DNA from: Clostridia bacterium
Lineage (GTDB): Bacteria > Bacillota > DULZ01
NCBI GenBank assembly: GCA_012840125.1
Contig: DULZ01000037.1
Location: forward strand, 1 to 34,861
DNA: 34,861 bases
Direction: 5' to 3'
Both the position numbers and the translations under genes were made by a program. Below, piece after piece: positions 25,452-34,739 of the stretch. The notes under the pieces were generated by a model. That model made no database searches and was not told the DNA's origin. It saw only the letters and a program-made list of their open reading frames with translations. Numbering within the stretch: the stretch's first letter is position 1; each line of letters opens with the position of its first letter.

Positions 25452-25769
25452 ATGGGAATGGGCAATATGGGTAAGATGATGAAGCAGGTCCAGAAAATGC
25501 AGGCGGATATGGCCAAGTTGCAAGAGGAGCTGGCCCACAAAACCGTCAATGCTACGGCCGGCGGCGGAGCGGTCGAGGTTGTAGCCAACGGGAAGCAGGA
25601 GATTGTTTCCATTAAGATCAGCCCTGATGCCGTGGATCCGGACGACGTGGAAATGCTGGAAGATTTGGTACTAGCAGCGGTGAACGAGGCTTTGCGGAAA
25701 GCCCAAGAAATGGTAGCCGCAGAAATGAGCAAGATCACCGGCAATCTGAGGATTCCCGGACTGTTCTAA
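25452..25769 (+). CDS. ybaB: YbaB/EbfC family nucleoid-associated protein
   Basis: A 105-aa DNA-binding dimeric protein of the YbaB/EbfC family. It has an N-terminal Met-rich helix ([17 protein letters not shown]), the long coiled helix, then [20 protein letters not shown] and a C-terminal helix ending in GLF. Located 15 bases after dnaX with GGAGGAAATG as ribosome site, and just before recR, the widely conserved order. It is thought to organise the nucleoid and to act with RecR or the replisome. Confidence 0.95.
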   Translation: MGMGNMGKMMKQVQKMQADMAKLQEELAHKTVNATAGGGAVEVVANGKQEIVSIKISPDAVDPDDVEMLEDLVLAAVNEALRKAQEMVAAEMSKITGNLRIPGLF

Positions 25770-25777
25770 CCGCTGCC

Positions 25778-26377
25778 ATGCTGTATCATGCTAAGCCATT
25801 AGCCAATCTCATTGCGGAATTAAATAAACTGCCGGGCGTCGGTCCAAAAACAGCTCAACGGCTGGCCTTTCACTTATTGTCTGTTAGTACTGAGGAAGCC
25901 AGGGCCTTGGCCCAAGCCATTATTGAAGCCAAGGAAAAAGTAAAGTATTGCTCCGTCTGTGGAGATTTGACGGACCAGGATCCATGTGCCATCTGCCGGA
26001 ATGAAAGCAGGGACAGGACCATTATCTGCGTGGTGGAGCACCCGCGGGATGTGGTGGCTTTGGAGCGGACGCGGGAGTACAAGGGACTTTATCATGTATT
26101 ACACGGGGTTATTTCTCCCATGGACGGGATTGGACCGGAGCAGCTAAGGATTAAAGAATTGCTGGACAGGGTCAGGGACCATCAAGTAGAAGAGGTAGTT
26201 ATCGCCACGAACCCTAATGTAGAAGGAGAAGCCACGGCCATGTACCTGGCCAGACTCCTGGCACCTTTGGGGATTAAGGTGACCAGGATTGCCCACGGGT
26301 TGCCCGTGGGCGGGGAGCTGGAATATGCCGACGAAATGACCCTGGCCAAAGCATTCCTCGGCCGGAGGGAAATGTGA
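25778..26377 (+). CDS. recR: Recombination protein RecR
   Basis: A 199-aa recombination mediator that acts with RecF/RecO to load RecA on gapped DNA. N-terminal helix-hairpin-helix [18 protein letters not shown], a C4 zinc finger with Cys58, 61, 70 and 73 (CSVC...CAIC), a Toprim domain with [14 protein letters not shown] and [16 protein letters not shown], and a C-terminal [17 protein letters not shown]. Length is exactly typical. Start ATG 25778 lacks a strong ribosome site, so coupling to ybaB translation, which ends 8 bases earlier, is likely. Confidence 0.97.
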   Translation: MLYHAKPLANLIAELNKLPGVGPKTAQRLAFHLLSVSTEEARALAQAIIEAKEKVKYCSVCGDLTDQDPCAICRNESRDRTIICVVEHPRDVVALERTREYKGLYHVLHGVISPMDGIGPEQLRIKELLDRVRDHQVEEVVIATNPNVEGEATAMYLARLLAPLGIKVTRIAHGLPVGGELEYADEMTLAKAFLGRREM

Positions 26378-26447
26378 GCTAAGCGCATTTCCATGGGCGT
26401 GTGATAGATGATTTAGAAAGTTGCTATAGCAGGTACTTATTCCAGTG

Positions 26448-26488
26448 CAGCCTTGACTGTTATCCAAACGTCAAGGCTGGAATTTTTT
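26448..26488 (+). terminator. Intrinsic terminator after recR
   Basis: A perfect 10-bp stem (26448-26457 with 26470-26479), 12-base loop, then TTTTTT. It ends the dnaX-ybaB-recR transcript. Confidence 0.92.
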
Positions 26489-26537
26489 CCCGGCTTTGTT
26501 GGATAAAATACAAAGACAACTAGGAATTTAATGGAAG

Positions 26538-26954
26538 ATGTTCCTTTTGTATGATAACATAGAAATAACAAATTCCCGCGGGGTGATTGAGGTGGGCAAA
26601 CCGCACCTTGCGAAGGTAGACCAGTATTCCGCTCTGCCGAAGGTTGTGGATTATCTGGTAAGGAGACTTAGTCCGAGGTTAATTATTCTATTTGGCTCCT
26701 GTGCCAGAGGCGTTGCCACGCCCAACAGCGATATAGACCTGTGTGTGGTACTGGAAGACCGGCTCGATGTGAAAGAAAGGGTCACGCTGAGAAGCAATTT
26801 ACTACCGGAAATTCTTGAGCTAACGGATTTTGAGGTTGATTTGTTCCTCTGCGGTATCCAAGAGTGGGAGGAGCATAAAGGCAACCCAGGCACGCTAATT
26901 GGCAAGATAAGCCGGGAGGGAAAAGTGCTCTGCCATAGACAGCCAGAGCTATGA
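26538..26954 (+). CDS. MNT-type nucleotidyltransferase (antitoxin-like)
   Basis: A 138-aa minimal nucleotidyltransferase. The catalytic motif LFGSCARGVATPNSDIDL is at 51-68, with GSCARG at 53-58 and metal-binding Asp65/Asp67. A third acidic residue lies in FEVDLFL near 100. In MNT-HEPN pairs this enzyme adds AMP to the HEPN ribonuclease and neutralises it. The true start may be GTG 26592 behind GGTGATTGAG, since the first ~18 residues are not family-like. The stop TGA overlaps the frame of the downstream HEPN gene. The setting is more A/T-rich than the housekeeping genes, which suggests an acquired module. Confidence 0.85.
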   Translation: MFLLYDNIEITNSRGVIEVGKPHLAKVDQYSALPKVVDYLVRRLSPRLIILFGSCARGVATPNSDIDLCVVLEDRLDVKERVTLRSNLLPEILELTDFEVDLFLCGIQEWEEHKGNPGTLIGKISREGKVLCHRQPEL

Positions 26955-26961
26955 AGATTGG

Positions 26962-27305
26962 GTGGTTATGGCAAGGAAAGACCTGGAAGCAGCTAAGATA
27001 CTGTACGAAGCGGGCGGGCTAGAGGAATTAGTGGCGTTTCATTGTCAACAAGCTGTAGAAAAATACTTAAAAGCCTTTCTCATAAAAAAGCGGGGATTTT
27101 ACACAGCGGGCACTTCTTAATGGGATTATTGCAAAGATGCTATCGAATAGATGAAAACTTTAAGCAATTCATTCCGCAGGCGGCCTTTTTGAATTCTTAT
27201 TACATAGAGACCAGGTATCCGACTCAGGAGAGGCTTGTTGTAGTTAGAGAAGATGCCAAAAGATGTATTGAATACGCACATCAAATCCTGAATTACTCTT
27301 TTTAG
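26962..27305 (+). pseudogene. HEPN-domain protein, frameshifted
   Basis: The partner of the MNT gene. The first half (frame of GTG 26962/ATG 26968) reads MARKDLEAAKILYEAGG... FHCQQAVEKYLKAFLIKK, a clear HEPN domain, then stops at 27118-27120. The second half continues in another frame as AGILHSGHFLMGLLQRCY... to 27305. Adding one A to the six-A run at 27084-27089 joins them into one normal ~113-aa HEPN protein. So the gene is inactivated by a single-base deletion, is phase-variable at the run, or contains a sequencing error. Confidence 0.8.
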
Positions 27306-27435
27306 CCTAAGGGAGAGCTTTCTTGAACTGCCAGAAAGTGGGCAAGGGGTAAAGAAATGCCCATGCTCACGTGAGACATGAAAGATACTGGATAGTTAAT
27401 TCAAGCAGCCGTCACAGGCATTATCTTTTGACGAT

Positions 27436-28143
27436 TCAATAGGTGGCAAAGTGTATTATTAAGAACACTACCACTATTATGACTAAGAAAGGAAGAACGT
27501 AACCGGAAAGACGAGGAAATAAGAATACTCCTGCCAATAACGCAATCAATACAGCCGCGATAGACATGGAGTAGCTGTTACCGTCGCTTTTATGGAGTTG
27601 AAGCCTATTGCTCCTGAAATTGTCTATGATTTCTTCATTACCTTCTAATAATATGTCACCAGCGACTATTACCGCTTGGGCAAAGCCAATGTTTCTGGAA
27701 ACTAGATATGCTCTCCAAGTTTCGCCTGTACGCCGGTCAGTTGCACTAAATCCAAATTGTAATTCTTTTTGGGCATAACTGGCAGCAATATTTTCCCGTC
27801 TAGTACTGTGCCGTGGCATATTGAAGGAAGATATCGGATGGTTGTGAGCTATGATAACATATTTACACTTTAGCGCTTCGGCGCGATTGCCTACATCTTG
27901 GACTGTGAGACCCAAACGTGCTTGTGTATGATCTGAACCTTTATTGAACCAGATAGATTTACAGACAAAATTTGCGTCAAGAAAACAGATAGCTACCCAT
28001 TCATGTTTCTTTCTGTAAAAAAAAGCTGCTAATGCTCTTAACGTTTCATAAACATTGTCGATTTCAATATTTACGTAATTTCCGGAAGGTTTTGCCTGTT
28101 TCTTAAAATAATCACCCAACCGCTGGCTGTTCAAGGAAAGCAC
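27436..28143 (-). CDS. JAB/RadC-like domain protein with C-terminal membrane anchor
   Basis: A 235-aa protein. Residues ~25-165 form a JAB/MPN (RadC-like) domain with IIAHNHPISS (His100, His102) and a downstream STRRENI where RadC has an SxxD-type motif, so the metal site is partly degenerate. Residues ~190-235 contain two hydrophobic helices separated by FPRLSGYV, so the protein is membrane-attached, unlike RadC. Start is GTG 28143 with only a weak ribosome site. The gene is A/T-rich and adjoins the MNT/HEPN pair on the opposite strand. A role in defence or signalling is possible but not shown; RadC function in repair itself is unproven. Confidence 0.7.
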   Translation of the reverse strand: MLSLNSQRLGDYFKKQAKPSGNYVNIEIDNVYETLRALAAFFYRKKHEWVAICFLDANFVCKSIWFNKGSDHTQARLGLTVQDVGNRAEALKCKYVIIAHNHPISSFNMPRHSTRRENIAASYAQKELQFGFSATDRRTGETWRAYLVSRNIGFAQAVIVAGDILLEGNEEIIDNFRSNRLQLHKSDGNSYSMSIAAVLIALLAGVFLFPRLSGYVLPFLVIIVVVFLIIHFATY

Positions 28144-28287
28144 CTACAATATTTTATCTTTTGTGTCATGTTTATTGTACATAAATTTTGCTTTCTCTAA
28201 GCAATACCCGGCTAATGTTTTCTGCTTGCATGTTTCTTTTCATTCCTAAGAAGAAGGCAAACACAAGAATGCTTATCCTGTGATTAG

Positions 28288-28303
28288 CAGTGGTCTACCA
28301 CTG
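28288..28303. promoter_or_regulatory. Palindrome upstream of phosphofructokinase
   Basis: CAGTGG and CCACTG flank a 4-base centre, 36 bases before the start codon. It could be an operator or a short hairpin in the leader. Confidence 0.35.
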
Positions 28304-28338
28304 TATCAAACTATTTTGCCTAGGGAGGTGGGCCAACA

Positions 28339-29379
28339 GTGCGTTTAGGTATTTTAAACGGCGGTGGCGACGCACCGGGCCTCAATGCCGTTATCCGGTC
28401 GGCGGTGAGAACGGCGATTCATCGCTATGGTTTTGAGATTATCGGTTTTAGAAACGGCTTTAAAGGTGTTATCGAAAATGATTATCTAACTTTTACTGAC
28501 CAGAGCGTCAGTGGGATCCTGCACCGGGGCGGGACGATCCTTGGTACCACCAACCGGGATAATCCCTTTAACTACCGGGGCAGGGATGTAAGTGATCGGG
28601 CGGCAGATCATATCAAGAAACTGGGTTTGGATGGGCTGCTGGTGGTCGGGGGAGACGGTACTTTGAGTATCGGTATCGATTTGATGGAACGGTACGAGCT
28701 GCCGATGATCGGGATTCCTAAGACCATTGACAATGATCTCATGTCCACGGATTACACCTTCGGTTTCCAAACGGCGGTACAAACGGCGGTCAATGCATGC
28801 GATATTCTACATACCACGGCGGAGAGCCATCACCGGGCCATGATTCTGGAAGTGATGGGGCGGAATGCCGGGTGGATCGCCCTCCATGCCGGCCTGGCCG
28901 GCGGGGCGGATGTAATCTTAATCCCGGAAATTCCTTTCACCCTGGAAGGTATCTGCCGGAAAATTGAGGAGCGCCGGGCGATGGGGAAGCAATTCAGTAT
29001 AATTGTTATGGCCGAGGGTATTAGTCTTCCGCCGGGCAGCGCCTGCCGGGTGGACGGCGCCGGTATGGCGGGAGGTAAAGCAGGGGTGTTGGCGACCATG
29101 ATTGAAGACCGCACCGGCATCGAAGCCCGGGCCACCGTGTTGGGTCATCTCCAGCGGGGCGGGACCCCTATCGCTTATGACCGGATTCTCGGTACCCGCT
29201 TAGGTTGCCATGCGGTGGAATTGGCCGCGAACAAGGATTTCGGCAGGCTGGTGGTATTGCGGGGCGATAAAGTATGCAGTGTGCCGTTAAGCAAGCAGCT
29301 TAAAGAGCAGCGATTGATTGATCCTGACCATGATTTAATCAAGACAGCACGGTCTATTGGTATTTCGTTTGGAGAGTAA
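28339..29379 (+). CDS. pfkA: 6-phosphofructokinase (group III-like)
   Basis: A 346-aa glycolytic enzyme that phosphorylates fructose 6-phosphate. Motifs: LGILNGGGDAPGLNAVIR, HRGGTILGTTNRDNPF, VVGGDGT (Gly at 107, the ATP-type residue) and PKTIDND (Lys at 128, the residue common in PPi-type enzymes). MGRNAGWIAL and LGHLQRGGTP follow. The Gly/Lys combination is that of the mixed group III clade, whose members may use ATP or PPi. Length and termini look complete. Start GTG 28339 follows GGGAGGTGG. It seems monocistronic. Phosphoryl donor cannot be decided by eye, though Gly107 favours ATP. Confidence 0.93.
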   Translation: MRLGILNGGGDAPGLNAVIRSAVRTAIHRYGFEIIGFRNGFKGVIENDYLTFTDQSVSGILHRGGTILGTTNRDNPFNYRGRDVSDRAADHIKKLGLDGLLVVGGDGTLSIGIDLMERYELPMIGIPKTIDNDLMSTDYTFGFQTAVQTAVNACDILHTTAESHHRAMILEVMGRNAGWIALHAGLAGGADVILIPEIPFTLEGICRKIEERRAMGKQFSIIVMAEGISLPPGSACRVDGAGMAGGKAGVLATMIEDRTGIEARATVLGHLQRGGTPIAYDRILGTRLGCHAVELAANKDFGRLVVLRGDKVCSVPLSKQLKEQRLIDPDHDLIKTARSIGISFGE

Positions 29380-29749
29380 GGCTGGGTTGGAAACTGCAAA
29401 CGCAGTCTTTTCAAGTTGAACCGGAAAACGGGCAGCATCCGTCCCAGAGTGTGTCACAGTCTTATGAACGATAGGGAGAGCACCGGTAAGCATTTCATTC
29501 GAATATTTGGCATACCGGTGGTTAGCTCCGGAATCCGGATGGGGGATCGGAAGGCCAAGCTGCTGCCATACTGCCGGAAAATGCCGGTAAGACGGAACTT
29601 CTATCTTTAAGTTGTTACTCCTCGTCTATTTTGAACGAGGAGTATTTTTGTGTGACCAAAAAGGATAGTATTTTTCAGCAAGTGAGAGGAATCGGCAGAT
29701 ATTTGCCGAACTTGTCAGGACAAATAAAAGTATCAGGGGTGATTACGCC
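29380..29749 (+). other. Non-coding stretch with hairpins, upstream of the surface-protein gene
   Basis: No convincing gene. It contains a perfect 8-bp inverted repeat CACCGGTA/TACCGGTG (29481-29488 and 29513-29520), a CCGG-rich repeat zone to ~29600, and the terminator at 29616-29649. It might be a leader RNA ending in a terminator, but no known riboswitch class is recognised. Confidence 0.4.
29616..29649 (+). terminator. Intrinsic terminator before the surface-protein gene
   Basis: A 10-bp perfect stem (29616-29625 with 29635-29644), 9-base loop and TTTTT. It either ends the pfk transcript or attenuates a leader of the gene at 29750. Confidence 0.85.
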
Positions 29750-30964
29750 GTGAACCCTCGTAGTCCTGATTCTTACAAGCTTTGCCGGCAGTTTGCAGTG
29801 TTGTTGCTGGTAATCGGTCTGAGCCTGTTCTTTTCCACCGGATACCTACAGGCAGCTGAAAGTGATACGGGTCCACCTTTTCGAGATCTTGACGTTACTG
29901 ACGAGAGCTTTCGCTATGTAAGATTCCTTCAGAGCAGGGAGATTATTAACGGGTATCCTGACGGCACCTTCCAACCCTACGGCCCCTTGACCAGGGCTGA
30001 GGCCGCCAAGATTATCATCACCTCCATTGACCCACCTCTGGACCTCCCGGTGAACCTCCCGGAAGAACCTTCCTACTCTGACGTTTCCCCGGAACATTGG
30101 GCTTATCCCTACATTGAAACCGCCACTAGCCTCGGCCTTCTAACCGGTTACCCCGACGGTACTTTCCAACCCCAGCGCCAACTGACCCGTGCGGAAACAG
30201 CCATGATCCTGTTTAGAATCTATGGCGTTGACTATCAATGGTCCGGCGCTTCCCTTGCCGTGGACCTGCCCCAATGGGCCTATGATGCCGTAAACAGTAT
30301 CATTGATGCCGGGCTCATGGGTACAGATGCCGAGAAACGTTTCCAACCCGATTGGCCCGCCACCCGGGTGGAATTCGCCCGCGCTTTCGCCTTACTACAT
30401 ACCATCCACGAAGATTGGCGCCTGGTGCCCTTAAAAGCCACCCTGGTACCTAAAACCGGCGTTGTCCAAGTCCAGAAACCGGGCCAGAAACCAGTGACCG
30501 TGTCCGGGCCCATAGAATTAGCCGTTGACGACCTCATCATTACCGGGAACAAAGCCGAAGCGGAAATCCGCTTTGAAGACGGAAGCGGCATGCTGCTGCA
30601 GCCTAATTCGGAAATGAAAGTATTGAAGCTGGTGGGTTCTCTCTTCATCCTGCCCGACGGCAGTGCTGCCAGTGCCGTGGAAGATTTGGAAGTGCAGTTT
30701 TTAAGAGGGACCATGTTCGGTGCCCTTGCCAGCCGGGGAGTGGAAGGTGAAGCATTGCTCCAAGAAGCAGGCGCCGGCAATTGGACCAGGTTTCCCTTGT
30801 TAGCCTTAGCCGGAGACGACTGGGCCGCCGCCGGCTATGCCGACCACGCTGCTTTGACCACCAAAGTCGCGCAAGTTGAGCCCATTGATGAGAATTCAGA
30901 AGCCTTTAAACAGCTTCCCCCCGTGGAAGCAGCTGCAGTTGAAGAAAGTCAAGGTAAAAGTTAA
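29750..30964 (+). pseudogene. SLH/FecR surface protein, part 1 of 3 (signal peptide, three SLH repeats, FecR start)
   Basis: The first segment of a ~1570-residue exported protein. GTG 29750 (AGGGGTGA upstream) is followed by a signal peptide with a hydrophobic core LLLVIGLSLFF and a cleavage region YLQAAE. Three SLH repeats follow (FRDLDVTDESFRYV, YSDVSPEHWAYPYI and AVDLPQWAYDAV type, with INGYPDGTFQP and LTGYPDGTFQP loops) that bind the cell-wall polymer. A FecR-type domain then begins (VVQVQKPGQKPVTVSG). The frame stops at TAA 30962-30964. Skipping one A of 30945-30947 continues it as EEVKVKVNMPHGVAAVRGS, the core FecR signature, so this is a frameshift and not a natural end. Confidence 0.85.
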
Positions 30965-32123
30965 CATGCCCCACGGCGTGGCCGCAGTACGAGGCAGCTT
31001 CTGGAAGATCCAGTTAGAGCAGATTGGTAACAGAATTAGGGAAATAATCAACTTCCTTCACGGTGAGGGAGAAGTCCAAAGCGGTGACTACACCGTGCCC
31101 ATCAAAGCGGGCGAGAGAACCGCCATCGAAGAAGCCGGTGCTCCGCCCACCGAACCCGAACCCATGACCACCGAAGAAAAGCAAGAATGGGTAGCCATGA
31201 AAGAATGGATCACCGAGCGGATTGAGGAGATCCAGGAAAGATTGGCAGCACCCCCTGCGCCCATGCCGCCGGTCCAAGCCGGGCAGCTGCCGGCACCGCA
31301 GGAGCCCGGGCAAGAGCTGCCAGCGCCTCCGCCGGTGCTGCAGCAGGTCATGGAGTCCTTGCAGGAACTATTGAATACCATGGAAGCTTTAGAGCAGGAA
31401 TTTGGGCAGCCTAGTGCTCAGACTCCACCGGCAGTAGTTGATGATGACGACGATGACGATGATGGCGGTGGAGGGGGAGGAACCGGCCCGGTGGATGAAG
31501 AGCCGGAACCGGGCGACGAGGAACCCCAGCCGGAACCCGACCTGGAGCTAATATCCCATACATTGCAAGATGATAATATTCGCACGAGTTTCCCTGTGGA
31601 TGGAAGTATTGTGTTGAACTTCAACAGGAAAGTCGTAGTGAATGCGAATCAGATTTTGTTACGGGCAGGGGCGGAGCACATCGGTATTCATGTAACGTTA
31701 GCAGCAGATGGGATGAGCATGAAAATTAGTCCGCGAGATCGGCTGCCCTATGGTTCCGTCTGCAATTTAACGATCCAGAAAGGTGCTATTAAAGACACGG
31801 ACGGGAATAGCTTGCCGGAAACAATCCTTACCTTTGCCACTGAGTCCTTTGCCGGTTCGACCCAGGACAGAATTATTGCCAGCGGGCATATCAATATCAA
31901 GCCTGTTTATGAGTGGTACTATAATTGGATTTACTCACACGACGAAATGGAAGTTCCCATTTATTTCGCTAGGGCAGTCGAAGTTCGATGGGGAGAAATA
32001 TTTAAGGCGGAAGACTATATCTCCCGCGTGCCTATGTACGTAGACGATGAGGAGTACTTGCTGGAGATTTGCGCCGGACATGAGCCGTTACAGTTAGAGA
32101 GAGAGACTCCTAGAATACTATGA
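30948..32123 (+). pseudogene. SLH/FecR surface protein, part 2 of 3 (FecR end, Pro-rich linker, Asp tract, Ig-like domain)
   Basis: Continues the FecR domain (MPHGVAAVRGSFWKIQ, GEGEVQSGDYTVPIKAGE), then a helical region, a Pro/Ala/Gln linker and an eight-residue Asp run followed by a six-Gly run. An acidic Pro/Glu segment leads into a bacterial Ig-like (Big_5/SbsA-type) domain with FPVDGSIVLNFNRKVV and DTDGNSLPETILTF. The frame ends at 32121-32123. The shift to part 3 is within the AGAGAGAGAGA tract at 32096-32106: one missing GA or one extra base would rejoin the frames as ERERLLEYYERYVAPF. Confidence 0.82.
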
Positions 32124-34461
32124 ACGTTATGTAGCTCCTTTCGAGGCAGATGAGTTAGCCAGTTTAGTTCTTGTATCGGAAGAACCACTGCAAACTGACA
32201 AAAACTACTTTGCCAGAATATGGAAGGAAGGAGTGGCGGGAAGCCAGCCTGTTTTGGTGGATGAGTACAACCTGACCTCCCTTGGTTTCGTTACTGTTAA
32301 TCTGAAGCCGGGTGATTTAACGGAGTTCGGGTTCGAGTATGTTTTGGAAGATATGTTGATTCTGTCTGCTACCCTTAGAGCGAAGGAGTCCTCCCAGTTT
32401 TCTACCGTTTACTTGGTCCGGGACTCCGAAAGCGAGGAACTGACGTATTCGGCCACTATCCCGCTACATCCAGGCATGACTCCGGGAGAATGGGAGTTAG
32501 TGTATATAAGTGATTATGAATTTGGCATGGATCGCTACAGCAGTTGGTATTATCATCCGGGAGATAGCGCCGGAAAGTTTATGGTAACTAATGTGCAATG
32601 GGACCCGCATCCTGTAGAGGTGATAATTGACCCTAACGAGACTATTTTGACAAGAAATAGCGATAACCAGTTAATCCTTTCATCGCGGGTATTTGCTTCT
32701 GACGAAAGCGGAGTAGACTTCCTGATGGGTATTTTCGAGAGCCCCATCGGCGAATTGGTGGTCGTGGAGTATCTCCCGGTGGATGTATCTCTCGGTTTGT
32801 GGAAAGCGGAAATGGAAGTGGAATGGGACGGCCAGTGGACTTTGGTTGGCCTGCTGTCCAAGGATGGGGCCGACAATTGGGTGGTGCCGGAGGTAGCCTT
32901 TGAAGCCGGTCTGTTCCCAGTGCTGGTTCACGAGTGGTATGTCCCCCACGACAGCTATCCTGCGGGGCTTAACCCTGACGCTTATGACAGCGAGCTGTTA
33001 GCCGAAAACGGAGCGTATCGAGTTTTTGCCTTTGCTGACGCGAATCCACCCATGCTGGTGAGCGCCAGTTTAAGCACTCCCTTGCTGCCCGTTGACCGCA
33101 CGCTGGAGGTAGTAGTCCGTCTCGGGGACGAATTGACTGGTATCGCCACGGTTAGTGCCGAATTGGTCATGGGGCAAGATTTTGTTGAATGGTATGAAGA
33201 TAATTATGACGTTGAAGTCGAAAATGATACTCTGGTCGTCGGCCGGAGCGAGATCATTTCAGCAGGCAGCCGTGATTACGAATTATCGATCCAGTTGGGT
33301 GTCGACAATGAGCACCGTGAGATTCTAGATTCTTATCTGCGGGAAGTGAGGGAGGGCGGTTATGAACCGTATGCAGTAATCATTAAGGCTGAAGACTATA
33401 GGGGCAACTTGCTGGAAGTTGATGTTAATCGCGCCTTGGACGGTAAGCCCTATTCCGTGATGATGTCTGCATCCGTGGGAGCCCTAAGTATTGAAGAAAC
33501 CTATCCCGCTGTCGGTGCCGAGAGGGTGGGGAGTGACGAGACTATTATGGTGAAGTTTAGTCACGATATAATAAGGAGCGGAAGTCCATCTGATAATGTC
33601 GAGCTCCTCAAATGGACTGGCGAGAACTGGAATACGGTCAGCGTGATAGAAAGCGTGTATATCGGCGATACCTATTTGTCCATTGACTTAAGCAATTTAG
33701 AGATCCCGGACTTTACGTGGGAGGACGGGCAGTGGTATGCCATCGGGATTCCCGGTCCCTTCGTACTGCCTCAGGATAGCCTCGATGTTAGTGATCTGTT
33801 AACCGAGTATGTAAGGCTTCCTTTCCGTATAGACACCGATGCCCCCGGTGAGCTGAGCATCGAACTGAGGGATTGGTATTCAGATCCTCTTGGCTTCTGG
33901 CTGCAGGGCGACGGTGAAGGCGGGTATGTCAACCCCGGAAACGTTTATATCAACGAGCGCTCGCAAGATGAGTACTGGCTCTGGGTCCAGTACGGCGAGC
34001 GCGCGCCAAGGATCATGCGGTCCTCAGAGAAAATTCCGCTTCTGCCGACTAACATCAAGATCTGGCCGGTCGGAGTTGATCCGGATGAGACACCTTCGTC
34101 GGTGGCGGAAAAAGCTTTGGGTACCGTCTATCCACCGCGGGGGTTTCCCGTTTTGGAAGGCCGGGCGGTCGACATCCCGCTCAAAGCGGCTAATGTGCCG
34201 GAAGATACGGAGTGCGAGATTGTTTATTCCACCCATGATGATGATTATGACGGGCAAGGGGCTAAGGCATCTATTGAGAAAGGGTTCTTAACAATACCTA
34301 TTCCTTCCCTTTCCTTCGATGAAGATGGTTCTTTGCTCGGCTATGTTGAATTGGATGTGTATTTGGATGATGATAAACTGGGTTTATCTCATTTCGTGAG
34401 AGTATTCAAAGGAACCGGAACCCCGGCCATAAGCGTAGAAGGCCCTTTCATCAGCCGATAG
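32101..34461 (+). pseudogene. SLH/FecR surface protein, part 3 of 3 (extracellular beta-rich region)
   Basis: Open from about 32098 through 34461; the first GTG start inside it is 32233, but no good ribosome site supports separate translation. The segment is beta-rich and acidic. It contains at least one further Ig-like (Big_5-type) domain, with SIEETYPAVGAERVGSDETI and VKFSHDIIRSG, and several looser repeats of about 100 residues with PPMLVSASLSTPLL-type starts, suggestive of Ig-like or cadherin-like modules. Probably surface-exposed and attached through the SLH repeats of part 1. No enzymatic motif is recognised. Confidence 0.8.
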
Positions 34462-34700
34462 GGGGTCTGAATAAAGCTTGCCGGCGCCGCAAGTCCATGG
34501 GGGTTCCCGGTGGCTCCGGCGGTGCGGCCGGTAGTGTCAAGCTCTGCCAGTCGTATGGAGAATTCCAAGGGACCTATCCGACCGCTGGAGTAGCTTGCCG
34601 AGTGTAGCTGGATTCGGTGCTGTGTCCGGTCGGCAAGCTATTCACCCGGCTTGTAGGCCGTAGGCACCGGTCGCGCCGGGGAGCATTAGATGAATGCTGG
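34462..34700 (+). other. Non-coding GC-rich spacer with hairpins
   Basis: No gene seen. A perfect 10-bp inverted repeat AGCTTGCCGA/TCGGCAAGCT (34592-34601 and 34630-34639) and a second smaller hairpin AGCATT/AATGCT lie here. AGCTTGCCG also occurs near 34475. Function unknown; a structured RNA is possible. Confidence 0.4.
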
Positions 34701-34739
34701 AAACGCCCGGTGTCCCGGGAGGGGTCCGGGTGTTTTCTT
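34701..34739 (+). terminator. Intrinsic terminator at the group II intron insertion site
   Basis: AAACGCCCGG (34701-34710) pairs with CCGGGTGTTT (34726-34735) with one G-T pair, followed by TTTTCTT. The intron begins at the next base. Confidence 0.85.

Noticed and set aside
29416-29610. 64-aa open frame in the gap before the surface-protein gene
   Set aside because: No ribosome site, biased basic composition, and it overlaps inverted repeats; no family resemblance.
32233-34461. Independent gene starting at GTG 32233
   Set aside because: The frame is open and protein-like for about 130 bases upstream, back to the GA tract, and no good ribosome site precedes the GTG; it is better read as the third part of the broken surface protein.
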